Source: CAZEQL01 sp964514415
GTDB taxonomy: Bacteria > Chloroflexota > Dehalococcoidia > GIF9 > AB-539-J10
Length of the DNA: 46,931 nucleotides
NCBI GenBank assembly: GCA_964514415.1
Contig: CAZEQL010000004.1
Span: 1 to 46,931, forward strand
Reading direction: 5' to 3'
In this document: piece by piece, positions 1 to 8,908 of the stretch
Position numbering within the stretch: position 1 is the stretch's first letter
Layout of the letters: each line of letters starts with the position of its first letter
Position numbers and translations under genes: made by a program
The notes under the pieces: generated by a model
Seen by the model: the letters and a program-made list of their open reading frames with translations, nothing else
Databases searched by the model: none
What the model was told of the DNA's origin: nothing

Positions 1-241
1 GTTATACACAACGAACTTGACATAATAATCGAAGTGATGTTAAGCTAGGTAAAGTCAGTAGCTACCCCCTGCTATCAAAGGCTAGCAAGTTGGTAAGCTT
101 TCGCATAGGGTGTTCTCTCACTACAGTTGCATGACTGTTCTAAGTTCAGCGTTCTTCAAAATACCGAACATCGACTGCATAGCGAAAAGTCCAAACTCGG
201 AAGATAATAGGATATTAGTAAGATTATTTAAGTTTAGCTTT
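1..241. other. No recognisable gene at the left edge
   Basis: These bases lie beyond the 3' end of the NACHT gene. I see no convincing coding frame, RNA gene or hairpin with a T-run. A TTGACA hexamer at 19-24 has only a poor -10 (TTAAGC) 17 bases on, so I do not call it a promoter. Confidence 0.4.
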
Positions 242-2626
242 TTAGTAAGTGATTTGTCGTTTCTTTCTAAATCCTTTTGGTCTAGTAGGCAAAAGGTCTC
301 TAAATGTCTCCGGATACTTTTTGCTTAACTTACTTAGATTCTGTTTGAGGCTTTTGACAAAGGCTTTATCCTTTTGCTCCATAGTTGTTAAGAATAGGAA
401 TGCAGTGACCTCTTGTTCTTTGCTTAAATCAGGAACTTTGGACATCGTGCCCAAAAAGCTATTTACCATCTCGCTAAGCTGATCTGGGAGAAGAAGCCTT
501 TGAATACCCCATAGTAATGATAGCATCTCATACAAAGTTTTTTGTTCAGGCTGATCTGAGAGCGTGTCGAATAATCTCTCTGCTTCTTTTAGTAGAAATG
601 TACTCCCAAATGATAAGTCAGAGAGAGTCATTACAAAAACATCTGAAAATATCCTTGGGATAGGCGTTTTGTTTTTCTCTACAAGACTTGAAAATCTCTC
701 CCTTACCACTGGTGCGAAAGTTAACGCTTTTTCTAACCCCAAATATTTTATCTCGGTTGGCGAATGCCAAGCTGCCTGCAGTAGTCTTCCGCTAAGGAAC
801 TTCTCTATATTGGTTATTATTCCTTCTCTTTGAAATTCAAAAACCTTGTTAAGCAGCTCTATCCTGATATCTCCTCTTAGTCCTATATAAAAGAGCGCAA
901 CATCTCCCCAAAAATCATCAAAGTAAATTTGCGCGATAAAGTCCTCTAGGTTTGCAAAATCCTCCCATTTATCATAAATTCGAAAAGCCGCGAAGTAATC
1001 CAAAAATGAGCGATGCTGGAAAACTACCTCTTCTTTCAGATCAAGGATTCCGGCTCTTTCTATTTCTTCAACAAATCCTTTTAATGCATCCTTATCCCAA
1101 CCGTAGAGATTAGCATAGTTTCTAGTGAACTCCACGAATTCCTCTGTTGGAATCCCTAGTCTTTCTTTCTCCAAAAGCTCCTTAAGTGCAAGTTCAGCAA
1201 GGAAGCGCTTTTTAAGTCGATACTCAAAAAGTACCTCAATGCCCTTCTCCTTATCATATTTTCCTAAAGCAATATCGGAGAATCGATCATAAAGTTCAGA
1301 CAATGAAGCGGGTATCTCTTTATAATTCTCAGCTATTTCTATAAGGAGAAGTAGCGCTAGCGGGGTCATTGGCATCTGATATTTAATTTTCTCCAGACCA
1401 TCCTTGAGAGCGTCCAATATTCTCCCATCACTAACCCGTTTCTGAAAAAATCTAAGAGCTTGCCCGAATTCGAAAGGCAAGAGCTCATACCTTTCAAATC
1501 CTTGTGGCGGATTCTTGATAAGGTCGATTTTGCGTGAAGTCACTACAAGGGAGGCAGTTAGCTCCTGAGAAAGAGTGACTGCCCTTTTTAATACCTCATC
1601 CCTTGATGCTGGTGGGACTTCATCTAAAGCATCTATAAATATTTGCGCTATTTTGAGCCGGCCCATTACTTCTCCTTCAGATGAGACATATTTTTCGAGG
1701 AGTGTTCTAATTTCAGTAAATTGCAAGAGTTCCTTTGCTGGAATTAGGATTGGAATTTCTACTTGCTTTTCCAGTTTTTTCTGAATTGCAAGATTCCAAG
1801 CATGATTCAAGCTATCAATGACGAATTTAGTCAAAGCTACAGTCTTGCCTACTCCGGGATCACCTGCCAATATCACTCGCCTATTGGAGCGTAAAATAGT
1901 TTTAAGTTGTGAAAAAGGGACTCTTTGTTTTCGCAGGATCACAGTAAAGTCTTCCACATCGAATGTTGCTGGGATATCAACTGCAGCGACCAAAGGTTCG
2001 ACAAAAAACTCTGACAAATTCCTGCCTTCTCTTGAGAACAGATATTTTCCCTCCAATTCTTGGATTTTCTTTTGGAAAAAATCCATAACTCTCCCTTCAA
2101 AGAAGATCTCAGGGTAGTAATCCGTAAAATTTTCAACAAGCCAGTCCAAGCCAAGGCTCTTGATATTCCTGTTTTCCTTCTCTCTTTCTAGCCTTTCATG
2201 TGCGGTTTTACTCAGTTCTCCAGCTAACATCACCCATACTTCGGAGACAAACAAAACATCTGGCCTTGTTTTTAGCCTAATAGGATGAGCAATAGATTGA
2301 TCAATTTGGCTTTTTATCTCGTCTACCTTTCCTGCAGTTTTACCGCTGATCTTCCCAACTTTCACTATAATTCCCACTATGGACTCTCCAACTATATCCT
2401 TTCTCACCCGTACAAGGTCATTACCATGTTCTTCAGACCCGTGAGTTATCTCTACAACGCTGTCAGGATCCATTTTTAGCAAAAGCTCTTTTATATATTT
2501 ATGTAGCGCTGTTTCTTTCAGGGTGGTGAGAGCTCTTTTTCTTTCATCTATAGGGATCGTCTTTGCCTGCCGTACCAACTCAGCTTGTTCAGTCATAGTT
2601 TGCTTCTCCAGCTTGCTAACGCCCAT
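242..2626 (-). CDS. NACHT-domain STAND NTPase with degenerate nuclease-like N-terminus
   Basis: The 794-residue protein has a Walker A motif GDPGVGKT at residues 255-262 and a NACHT-style Walker B, IFIDALDE, at 329-336. NACHT proteins are ATP-driven signalling switches, and bacterial members often defend against phage. Residues 40-135 resemble a Mrr/PDDEXK restriction fold: HGSEEHG at 62-68, D70, then IVK at 87-89 where E/Q-x-K is usual, so cleavage activity is doubtful. The C-terminal 450 residues are alpha-helical, as in sensor regions of this class, but I see no clear repeat unit. An ATG at 2594-2596 (codon 11) preceded by GGAG is an alternative start; the ATG at 2626 follows AAGGA by 5 bases. 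It is divergent from a type IIG restriction enzyme, and both probably belong to one defence island. Function is inferred. Confidence 0.85.
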   Translation of the reverse strand: MGVSKLEKQTMTEQAELVRQAKTIPIDERKRALTTLKETALHKYIKELLLKMDPDSVVEITHGSEEHGNDLVRVRKDIVGESIVGIIVKVGKISGKTAGKVDEIKSQIDQSIAHPIRLKTRPDVLFVSEVWVMLAGELSKTAHERLEREKENRNIKSLGLDWLVENFTDYYPEIFFEGRVMDFFQKKIQELEGKYLFSREGRNLSEFFVEPLVAAVDIPATFDVEDFTVILRKQRVPFSQLKTILRSNRRVILAGDPGVGKTVALTKFVIDSLNHAWNLAIQKKLEKQVEIPILIPAKELLQFTEIRTLLEKYVSSEGEVMGRLKIAQIFIDALDEVPPASRDEVLKRAVTLSQELTASLVVTSRKIDLIKNPPQGFERYELLPFEFGQALRFFQKRVSDGRILDALKDGLEKIKYQMPMTPLALLLLIEIAENYKEIPASLSELYDRFSDIALGKYDKEKGIEVLFEYRLKKRFLAELALKELLEKERLGIPTEEFVEFTRNYANLYGWDKDALKGFVEEIERAGILDLKEEVVFQHRSFLDYFAAFRIYDKWEDFANLEDFIAQIYFDDFWGDVALFYIGLRGDIRIELLNKVFEFQREGIITNIEKFLSGRLLQAAWHSPTEIKYLGLEKALTFAPVVRERFSSLVEKNKTPIPRIFSDVFVMTLSDLSFGSTFLLKEAERLFDTLSDQPEQKTLYEMLSLLWGIQRLLLPDQLSEMVNSFLGTMSKVPDLSKEQEVTAFLFLTTMEQKDKAFVKSLKQNLSKLSKKYPETFRDLLPTRPKGFRKKRQITY

Positions 2627-2942
2627 TCAAGTCCTTACTCGCAAATGAGATACACCCTCGAAATCATTATATGTTAGCCCCATTCATATCGCAAACACAA
2701 GAAGGGAGGATAAATGTACTTCTGATCGGATGGGAAGTCATCAACTGGATAGCCAAAGCTCAGAAAGCCAAATGATAGATTTGATTGTCCTTTACAGTGT
2801 GGCTACTCATATGGCTTGCCTTCTGGCATTCGTTAAAGCTACAATGAATTCTAGATTTAGAAGATTGCGGATTTCCTCTTCCTTTGGGGAGGAAACATGT
2901 TTTACTTTTTAACGAAATAATTGGCTCGCTTGAAAAAGATAG
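2627..2942. other. Divergent intergenic region of the defence pair
   Basis: This 316-base gap separates the NACHT and type IIG genes. Besides the NACHT promoter, it has a Shine-Dalgarno-like GGGAGG at 2704-2709 followed by a three-codon ATG TAC TTC TGA minigene at 2714-2725, which I regard as chance. A 60-codon plus-strand frame at 2730-2912 has no recognisable domain or ribosome-binding site. I could not place a convincing plus-strand promoter for the restriction gene. Confidence 0.4.
2666..2694 (-). promoter_or_regulatory. Promoter for the NACHT gene
   Basis: On the minus strand, TTGCGA (2689-2694) and TATAAT (2666-2671) are separated by exactly 17 bases, about 40 bases before the upstream start codon. 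This is a good sigma-70-type match; activity is inferred. Confidence 0.55.
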
Positions 2943-5900
2943 ATGAAAAGGGTAGAAGAAAGCAAACTTGGGAAGGCTCTCACTAGCTATTTTAGGGAAA
3001 TCCATAGGATTTATGTGGTAGGTGGTTTTAGAGAGGAGAGCTTTTATTCCTCGCTAAAGACGCTTATTGAGGAATGCTCCCAAATTTTCTCGTCTCAGGG
3101 CAAAGCGGGAGTCCTGGTTCAACCTAAGAAGACAAAAGTGGGCATCCCTGATTTCCTCATCAGAAAAGATGGTGACATTACAGGCTATATCGAGGCAAAA
3201 TCACCGGATGCAAATCTTGATGAGGTTGAGAAATCTGAGCAGCTAATAAGATACCGGGAATCCCTTCCAAACCTCATCTTAACTAACTTTCTGGAATTTA
3301 GGCTGTATAGAAATGGCAATCCTATAGATAAAGTGGAGGCAGGTCGCCAATCCACTTTACAGAGTTTGAAGTATCCTCCTGCTCCTGAGAAGTTAGATTT
3401 ATTCTTTGAACTTCTTGAGAAATTCTTTTCCTTCTCCACACCTGAAATAAAGACTTCCTCCAGCCTATCCATCGAACTAGCGAGGAAGACGCGATTCCTT
3501 GAGCACATCTTGCAGGAGGAACTTTCCAGAGAAAACGAGGAGGTAATAAGGTTTTACAAAGCTTTTCGGGAAGAACTTATAGAGACTTTGACAAAGGAAA
3601 GATTTGCTGACCTTTATGCCCAGACCATCACTTATGGGCTCTTCGCTGCCAGAATGAGAGTTCAAAATGGCTTCAATAAAGATACTGCTTGGCAATTTAT
3701 CCCTGAGAGTTTACCTTTGCTCAGAGAAATCTTCTATTCCTTCACTGGACCTCATTTCCCAGAATCTCTACTCTGGATTGTTGATGATATAAGCCAAGTA
3801 TTGGGAAAGGCAGACATCTCCTCCATCTATAAGGAATTCAAGACCACAAAGTGGGAGGAAGACCCGGTGATTAACTTTTACGAGACCTTCCTCGCCACTT
3901 ACAATCCTGAAGAAAGACAAAGATTAGGAGTTTACTACACCCCACTGCCAGTAGTTTCCTATATCACAACATCAATCCATAAGCTCTTGAAGTCAAAATT
4001 TGGAAAAGTCGAAGGGCTTGCCACCAGAGATGTGACGCTTCTTGATCCTGCGGCGGGGACTTTGACCTTCGTTGTCCAGGCGATAAAGCAAGTCCAAAAG
4101 GAATTGGAGCAAAGGAACAAGGCGGGGCTCATAAAGCCTTACATAGAAGAACATATTTTGCCTCATTTCCATGCCTTTGAGATTCTGGTAGCTCCATATA
4201 CAGTGGGACATTTCAAGGTGTCTATGGTCTTAGAAGAGATGGGCTATAAGTTCAAGGAAAATGAGCGATTTCAGTTTTACCTGACGAATACCTTGGAGAT
4301 GAAAGAACCCAAGCAAATAAGCTTTCTTATAGACTTGACTAAAGAAGGGCAGGAAGCTAAGAGGATAAAGGAAAAGGTGCCAATCTTGGTTGTGCTGGGG
4401 AATCCTCCTTATTCTGTGAGTTCGGAAAACAAATCAGATTTTATCGAAGGTTTGATGAATGATTACAAAGAAGATGTACGAGAAGAGCGAAATATCCAGC
4501 CCCTCTCTGATGATTACATAAAGTTCATTCGCTTTGCCCACTGGAAGATTGAGCAGGCAAAGAAGGGTATTTTAGGACTTATTTCTAACAATACTTACCT
4601 TTCAGGAATTACCCATCGAGGGATGAGGAGAAAACTCTTAGAGACCTTTGATGAGATTTACATTCTGAACCTGCACGGCTCTTCCAGGATAGGCGAGCGG
4701 GCGCCTGAAGGTGGTAAGGATGAAAATGTTTTTGACATCCAGCAGGGCGTGGCTATTGCCCTTTATGTGAAAGCTGAAGAACCACTGGAAGAAAAAAGGA
4801 TTTGCTATGCCGATGTTTGGGGATTAAGAGACGAGAAATATGGATACCTCTTTGGGAGTGATGTAGAAACAACCAAATGGCGAGAGCTTAAACCTGTCGC
4901 CCCTTATTATTTCTTTGTTCCCAAGGACTTTGCTTTGCAGGCGGAGTATGAGGAATTCTGGAAGGTAACAGAGATTTTCAAGGAGTGGTCATGTGGAGTA
5001 GAGACGGGAAAGGACGAAGTGCTACTTGGGTTTACTCATCAGCAGATCACAAAAATCTCCATCGATGTTTTTGATCCTAAGCTTACCTCGCAAGATTTAG
5101 AGTTCTATTACGGGTTAAAAGAAACAAGCGGCTGGAAAACAAAAACTCGCAGAGAGGATTTATTGAAAGGGGAAACATTTTCAAGCGATAAAATTGTTCC
5201 TTATGGGTATCGCCCTTTTGATATAAGGTTTGTATGTTACTGTGATTTTCTGAGGAGACCACATCAAGAAATAATGAAACACATTCTTAGAAAAGAAAAT
5301 CTTACCTTAGTGACCACAAGACTATTGTCCTCTGAAAGCTTTAAGCATTCCTTTATAGCAAGAACAATAGGCGATAAGTGTTTTATTTCGAACAAAACGA
5401 GAGAAAGCAACTACGTTTTCCCTCTCTACCTTTACCCAGATGAACCCAAAGGGCAGCTTTTTGAAAAAGAAGCAGGTGAGCTAAAACGCATCCCAAATTT
5501 CACTGACAAGTTTTTGCAAGCTGTTAAAGAAACTCTAGGCGCAGAGCCTACTCCGGAGAAGATTTTCTATTATATCTATGCCGTCCTTTATTCTCCTACT
5601 TATCGCCAGCGCTATGTGGAGTTCCTCAAAATAGATTTTCCTAGAATCCCTTTGCCCATTGAATATGAATCTTTTAAAGCTCTAAGCAATCTGGGCAGGG
5701 AACTCATTAATCTTCATTTGCTTAAACACCCAGCCCTTCAGGAAACGGGGATTGGCTTTCCTGAAAATGGCTCCAATAATGTGGGAAGAGTTCGTTATGA
5801 TGAAGCGGCTCAAAGGGTCTACATCAACAAAGACCAGTGTTTCGAGGGCATCTCAAGGGAAGTGTGGGAATATCAAATTGGAGCCTATCAGGTGATGGAG

Positions 5901-6035
5901 AAATATTTGAAGGACAGAAAAGGGCGAAGGCTATCTCTGGATGAGGTAAACCATTATATGAAGGTAACCAGAGCGATTCGCCTCACGATTGAACTGCAAA
6001 AGAGGGTTGATGATGTATATGCCCGAATTGATTAG
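2943..6035 (+). CDS. Type IIG/ISP-like restriction-methylation enzyme
   Basis: This 1030-residue single-chain enzyme combines DNA cleavage, adenine methylation and target recognition. The N-terminus carries a PD-(D/E)xK nuclease: PDF at 69-71 and EAK at 84-86. A helical linker leads to an N6-adenine methyltransferase with AdoMet motif I LDPAAGT (367-373) and catalytic NPPY (487-490). The last 60 residues (YQIGAYQVMEKYLKDRKGR, then LSLDEVNHY) match the specificity-domain end of type ISP enzymes such as LlaBIII. No helicase block lies between nuclease and methylase, so it is type IIG in architecture although ISP-like in its C-terminus. The start has only a weak A-rich upstream region. It is divergent from the NACHT gene. 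The recognition sequence cannot be read from the sequence. Confidence 0.9.
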   Translation: MKRVEESKLGKALTSYFREIHRIYVVGGFREESFYSSLKTLIEECSQIFSSQGKAGVLVQPKKTKVGIPDFLIRKDGDITGYIEAKSPDANLDEVEKSEQLIRYRESLPNLILTNFLEFRLYRNGNPIDKVEAGRQSTLQSLKYPPAPEKLDLFFELLEKFFSFSTPEIKTSSSLSIELARKTRFLEHILQEELSRENEEVIRFYKAFREELIETLTKERFADLYAQTITYGLFAARMRVQNGFNKDTAWQFIPESLPLLREIFYSFTGPHFPESLLWIVDDISQVLGKADISSIYKEFKTTKWEEDPVINFYETFLATYNPEERQRLGVYYTPLPVVSYITTSIHKLLKSKFGKVEGLATRDVTLLDPAAGTLTFVVQAIKQVQKELEQRNKAGLIKPYIEEHILPHFHAFEILVAPYTVGHFKVSMVLEEMGYKFKENERFQFYLTNTLEMKEPKQISFLIDLTKEGQEAKRIKEKVPILVVLGNPPYSVSSENKSDFIEGLMNDYKEDVREERNIQPLSDDYIKFIRFAHWKIEQAKKGILGLISNNTYLSGITHRGMRRKLLETFDEIYILNLHGSSRIGERAPEGGKDENVFDIQQGVAIALYVKAEEPLEEKRICYADVWGLRDEKYGYLFGSDVETTKWRELKPVAPYYFFVPKDFALQAEYEEFWKVTEIFKEWSCGVETGKDEVLLGFTHQQITKISIDVFDPKLTSQDLEFYYGLKETSGWKTKTRREDLLKGETFSSDKIVPYGYRPFDIRFVCYCDFLRRPHQEIMKHILRKENLTLVTTRLLSSESFKHSFIARTIGDKCFISNKTRESNYVFPLYLYPDEPKGQLFEKEAGELKRIPNFTDKFLQAVKETLGAEPTPEKIFYYIYAVLYSPTYRQRYVEFLKIDFPRIPLPIEYESFKALSNLGRELINLHLLKHPALQETGIGFPENGSNNVGRVRYDEAAQRVYINKDQCFEGISREVWEYQIGAYQVMEKYLKDRKGRRLSLDEVNHYMKVTRAIRLTIELQKRVDDVYARID

Positions 6036-6059
6036 ATAATCTTGGAACTCTTTCAGAGC

Positions 6060-6491
6060 TCAGAGCTTCATTTCCTTCAAAGGCAAGACTAGAGGAATAT
6101 CTTTGAGTTTAGCTAAAAGCTTGTAATCGGCGGTGACCAATGGAATATGACGTGCCTGCGAAACAGCAACATATACAGCATCGTATATGGTAATGCCTCG
6201 GGAGAAGGCAAGTTCTACTGCTGGCTCAAAGACCTCGGAGAAATCCACCAGCTCAAGCTCTAGCTTGAGAAGGTTTATGGCTGCTCTCAATACATCTTCT
6301 TTGCCGAGATTTGGATTGAAGCGCAGAGCATTGCAAACTTCATATAGAATTAAGGAGGAACTCATAAGAATAGATGCTCCTTTTATATGGCTGTTCAGCA
6401 ACTTTTCCGAGCTATCGGCATCCTCCTCGAATTGGGAGAACCATTTAACTACAACACTAGCATCTACCACATATTTGGGGGAGACTTTCAC
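6060..6491 (-). CDS. vapC: PIN-domain toxin, VapC family
   Basis: PIN-domain RNases cleave tRNA or rRNA with a metal cluster of conserved acidic residues. Here these are D10 in YVVDAS, E in YEVCNAL, D in IYDAVY and D in VTADYK, the standard order. I chose the GTG at 6489-6491: it follows GGAGG by 8 bases and overlaps the antitoxin stop as GTGA, the usual sign of translational coupling. A GTG five codons upstream has a poorly spaced ribosome site. The resulting length of 143 residues is normal for VapC. It is co-transcribed with the ribbon-helix-helix antitoxin upstream and should be neutralised by it. The specific RNA target is unknown. Confidence 0.88.
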   Translation of the reverse strand: MKVSPKYVVDASVVVKWFSQFEEDADSSEKLLNSHIKGASILMSSSLILYEVCNALRFNPNLGKEDVLRAAINLLKLELELVDFSEVFEPAVELAFSRGITIYDAVYVAVSQARHIPLVTADYKLLAKLKDIPLVLPLKEMKL

Positions 6492-6754
6492 TTTGCTTCC
6501 CTCCACTTCCTTATCTCAGCTACACCATCCCACTCGCCTGATTTCTCTCTCAACTGCTTTATCTCCAAAGCTGCTTTTATCATCCCCTCCCGTTTTTCTT
6601 TCTCCTTCTCCTCTCTTTCCTTCTGGTCTATGAAGGAGCGAAGCGCTTCCTGGATAAGCCCACTCCTGGTATCTTTTTGCCTGTGAACAAAAGCATCCAC
6701 TCTCCTTAGCTCTTCCTCAGGCAAGGTAATATTTATCTTTACCGCCTTACCCAT
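6488..6754 (-). CDS. vapB: Ribbon-helix-helix antitoxin, VapB-like
   Basis: The 88-residue protein begins with a ribbon-helix-helix DNA-binding fold: beta strand VKINITLP, then two helices through SGLIQEALRSFI. A charged helical tail rich in E and K probably wraps the toxin. The frame is open 17 codons further upstream, but the ATG at 6752-6754 is preceded by AGGAGGT at 7-base spacing, so I start there. The stop overlaps the VapC start by 4 bases. A TTGACT-17-TATAGT promoter lies 22 bases upstream, where such antitoxins usually bind to repress their own operon. Autoregulation is inferred from the family. Confidence 0.85.
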   Translation of the reverse strand: MGKAVKINITLPEEELRRVDAFVHRQKDTRSGLIQEALRSFIDQKEREEKEKEKREGMIKAALEIKQLREKSGEWDGVAEIRKWREAK

Positions 6755-6776
6755 TTTAATACCTCCTTTTATACCT

Positions 6777-6805
6777 ACTATAAAGCTTACTACTGAAGAA
6801 GTCAA
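6777..6805 (-). promoter_or_regulatory. Promoter of the vapBC operon
   Basis: On the minus strand, TTGACT (6800-6805) and TATAGT (6777-6782) are 17 bases apart, 22 bases upstream of the vapB start. Two TATA tetramers flank a GTAGG core just downstream and could be part of an operator. Confidence 0.6.
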
Positions 6806-6873
6806 GAGGCAAGATGGGGAAAGCCAATAGCTCTAGCGGTGGTTATCCAGAACCTCGAGGGTATTTCATTGAG

Positions 6874-6982
6874 GAGATTCTTCGGTCACGGAGCCTACTC
6901 TGAGCGGTGTGATTCTTCGCTCCGCTCAGAATGACAAGAAGTGAAGGGCTCAAAATGACAAAGAGCAAAAAGCTCAGAACGG
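6874..6982. repeat. Palindromic intergenic repeat, GATTCTTCG/CAGAATGACA family
   Basis: The core at 6911-6936 reads GATTCTTCGC-TCCGCTCAGAATGACA. Partial copies flank it: GAGATTCTTCG...CTCTGAGCGG at 6874-6906, CTCAAAATGACA at 6949-6960 and CTCAGAAC at 6972-6979. A single copy in the opposite orientation occurs at 46524-46552. It is related in design to the TCATTGCGAG...AAGCAATC family found inside genes in this window. Confidence 0.75.
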
Positions 6983-6990
6983 TTAGGTGA

Positions 6991-7755
6991 TTAAGAAGGG
7001 TGGATTAAATTCAACATTTCCTGGTGGACTTTCCCGTTGGAAAATAAGAGGTCGCTTGTCTGTGGCTTCCAGGGGTTGCCTTGAAAATCGGTAACTTCAC
7101 CACCAGCTTCCCGAATTAACAAAACTCCGGGGGCGACATCCCAGGGTTCAATCTTAGTGGTGATGTAAGCTTCTCCCTTGCCCGCTGCTACCCAGGCTGT
7201 TTCCAGCCCAGCCGAGCCAAGCTTACGCATATCCATAACTTCAGGATAAACCCTGAATGCAATCTCGCCTGTTCTTAAGCGGTTCTTTTCTCCACCTTCA
7301 CAATAGAAAATATAGCTCCGGCTGAGGTCCGATATATTGGGTACCTGAATTCTCACTCCATTTAAATAAGCACCTTTGCCCCTTTCAGCAAAGTAGAATT
7401 CATCAATCGCTGGAGCGTAGATTGCCCCTAAAACAAGCTCATTTTTATGCATTAAAGCTATGCAGCCAGAAAAGAAAGGATTGAAGTTGGCGAAATCCCC
7501 CGTGCCGTCCAGAGAATCCACAATCCAGAGCCAGTCAGGATCATCATGGAGGAAGCCGCTTTCCTCAGTCAACAGACTATGGTGAGGGTAAATTTTCTTG
7601 ATTTCCTCAATGATTAATTTATCTATCTCGCTGTCATATTTGGTTGCTGCTTCCTTAGCTGTGTTTCGCTCTTTAAGTAAAGACCAGTCCTTGCGAAAAT
7701 GCTCCATCAAGGCATCGCCTGCCCTTCTGGTTAAGCTTTTAATCAATTCCTTCAT
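6991..7755 (-). CDS. Inositol-monophosphatase family phosphatase
   Basis: This 254-residue magnesium-dependent phosphatase carries all three metal-binding motifs of the IMPase fold: EES at 64-66, DSLDGT at 80-85 (usually D-P-L-D-G-T) and EPWDVAPG at 203-210. Family members hydrolyse inositol-1-phosphate, fructose-1,6-bisphosphate or 3'-phosphoadenosine 5'-phosphate; the sequence alone does not separate these. The S at position 81 replaces the common proline. The gene stands alone, downstream of nothing obvious, with a palindromic repeat after its 3' end. It could contribute to inositol or sugar-phosphate solute metabolism, but no neighbour supports that directly. Confidence 0.88.
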   Translation of the reverse strand: MKELIKSLTRRAGDALMEHFRKDWSLLKERNTAKEAATKYDSEIDKLIIEEIKKIYPHHSLLTEESGFLHDDPDWLWIVDSLDGTGDFANFNPFFSGCIALMHKNELVLGAIYAPAIDEFYFAERGKGAYLNGVRIQVPNISDLSRSYIFYCEGGEKNRLRTGEIAFRVYPEVMDMRKLGSAGLETAWVAAGKGEAYITTKIEPWDVAPGVLLIREAGGEVTDFQGNPWKPQTSDLLFSNGKVHQEMLNLIHPS

Positions 7756-7825
7756 TTGTTTCCAGTCATTTTAACAGCTACTGACAGATAGCCCTAAATG
7801 CTTTTCGAAATTTGGAAAAGGTGCA

Positions 7826-7855
7826 TTAGCAAGTTTACTATGGTAACTTTATAAT
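7826..7855 (+). promoter_or_regulatory. Possible promoter of the thiamine-binding protein gene
   Basis: A perfect TATAAT lies at 7850-7855 with a weak TTAGCA 18 bases upstream (7826-7831). It is 22 bases before the ATG at 7878, and GGGAGCAGG lies between. Confidence 0.4.
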
Positions 7856-7877
7856 AACAAAGGGAGCAGGTTGCAAA

Positions 7878-8177
7878 ATGGCAATAGCAGAGATAAGTAT
7901 TATTCCAATGGGGACAAAAACTCCTTCGGTTAGCGGATATGTGGCTCGGGCAGTTAAAGTGTTGCAACAGGAGAAGGATGTAAAGTATGAGATAACTGCT
8001 ATGGGGACGATTATAGAGGGTGACTTAGACAAAATTCTAATGGTGGCAAAGAAGATGCATGAGGAGGCCTTTGGTGAGGAGGTTGCCAGGGTGATAACCA
8101 CAATTAAAATTGATGAGCGGCAAGACAAAGCCTCCAGTATGAATAAGAAGGTAAGCTCTCTAAAGAAGAAGCTGTAA
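7878..8177 (+). CDS. MTH1187-family thiamine-binding protein
   Basis: The 99-residue protein matches the MTH1187/YqgV family (once DUF77) over its whole length. It opens AIAEISIIPMGT, has the YEITAMGTIIEG strand and ends with a VITTIKIDER strand, which form a ferredoxin-like fold that binds thiamine-type ligands as a tetramer. It has no signal peptide and is probably cytosolic. The start is supported by GGGAGCAGG upstream. An MBL-fold hydrolase gene follows after 86 bases on the same strand. A role in thiamine sensing or salvage is a family-level inference; no other thiamine gene is nearby. Confidence 0.85.
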   Translation: MAIAEISIIPMGTKTPSVSGYVARAVKVLQQEKDVKYEITAMGTIIEGDLDKILMVAKKMHEEAFGEEVARVITTIKIDERQDKASSMNKKVSSLKKKL

Positions 8178-8263
8178 CTATCACACTTGAATTCCCTGCC
8201 ACTATTGCCAACTGCCATAAGCATGTCCGGTGGACGGTCTCTTCTTGATTAAAGGGGGGAAGG

Positions 8264-8908
8264 ATGAAAATTACAATCGTTTATGATAATGAAGCAAAGA
8301 AAGGAAAGCTACAAGCAGGCTGGGGATTTTCCGCTCTCATAGAAGATGCGGGGATTCCACCTATTTTGTTTGATACTGGCGCTGATAGCCCCACTTTATT
8401 ACACAATATGCAGGAACTTACTATTGACCCCAAGAATATAGGAATAATCGTAATCTCGCATGCTCATGGGGACCATACCGGGGGGCTTTCTGAAATTCTC
8501 AGGATAAATAAAACTGCCGAACTTTACCTCCCGAGCTCATTTTGGGGAACATTCCCGGGAAGAAAGGTAACCATTGTCGAAAAAGATGCCGTTCAAATTT
8601 GTAAAAATGTTTTTTCCACTGGCGAGATTGAAGGCATAGAGCAATCTCTGGCACTCAAGACAGATAAAGGAATTTTTGTAGTTACAGGATGTGCTCATCC
8701 TGCGATGAAGAACATCTTGAAGGCTGCCTCGAAATTTGGAAAGCTTTATGGAATTGCCGGGGGATTCCACGGATTCCATGAATTCGATGCTTTCAATGAT
8801 TTATCTTTAATTTACCCCTGTCATTGCACTTCATACAAAGCAAAAATAATAGAATTATTTAAAGACAAAGCTTCAGAATGTGGGGCAGGTCTGGTGATTG
8901 AGTTATAG
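8264..8908 (+). CDS. Small MBL-fold metal-dependent hydrolase
   Basis: This 214-residue metallo-beta-lactamase-fold protein has the metal site H66-x-H68-x-D70-H71 (SHAHGDHTGG), a further histidine in TGCAHP and a final YPCHCTS segment. That pattern resembles the MJ0301/7,8-dihydropterin-6-methyl-4-(beta-D-ribofuranosyl)-aminobenzene 5'-phosphate synthase-like branch, but many members of the branch have no known substrate, so I name only the fold. GGGGGGAAGG sits just before the ATG and is a strong ribosome site. The 3' end overlaps the convergent beta-CASP gene by 6 bases. Confidence 0.85.
   Translation: MKITIVYDNEAKKGKLQAGWGFSALIEDAGIPPILFDTGADSPTLLHNMQELTIDPKNIGIIVISHAHGDHTGGLSEILRINKTAELYLPSSFWGTFPGRKVTIVEKDAVQICKNVFSTGEIEGIEQSLALKTDKGIFVVTGCAHPAMKNILKAASKFGKLYGIAGGFHGFHEFDAFNDLSLIYPCHCTSYKAKIIELFKDKASECGAGLVIEL

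Noticed and set aside
19..47. TTGACA with TTAAGC as a promoter at the left edge
   Set aside because: The -10 is poor and no gene starts downstream on the plus strand.
2714..2725. ATG TAC TTC TGA minigene with a GGGAGG in front
   Set aside because: Three codons are too few, and no attenuation structure or downstream coupling is apparent.
2730..2912. 60-codon plus-strand frame between the defence genes
   Set aside because: It has no recognisable domain, no good ribosome site, and overlaps a likely control region.
6187..6633. 148-codon plus-strand frame opposite vapBC
   Set aside because: It is antisense to two clear family matches (PIN and ribbon-helix-helix) and has a low-complexity serine/leucine/proline-rich sequence.
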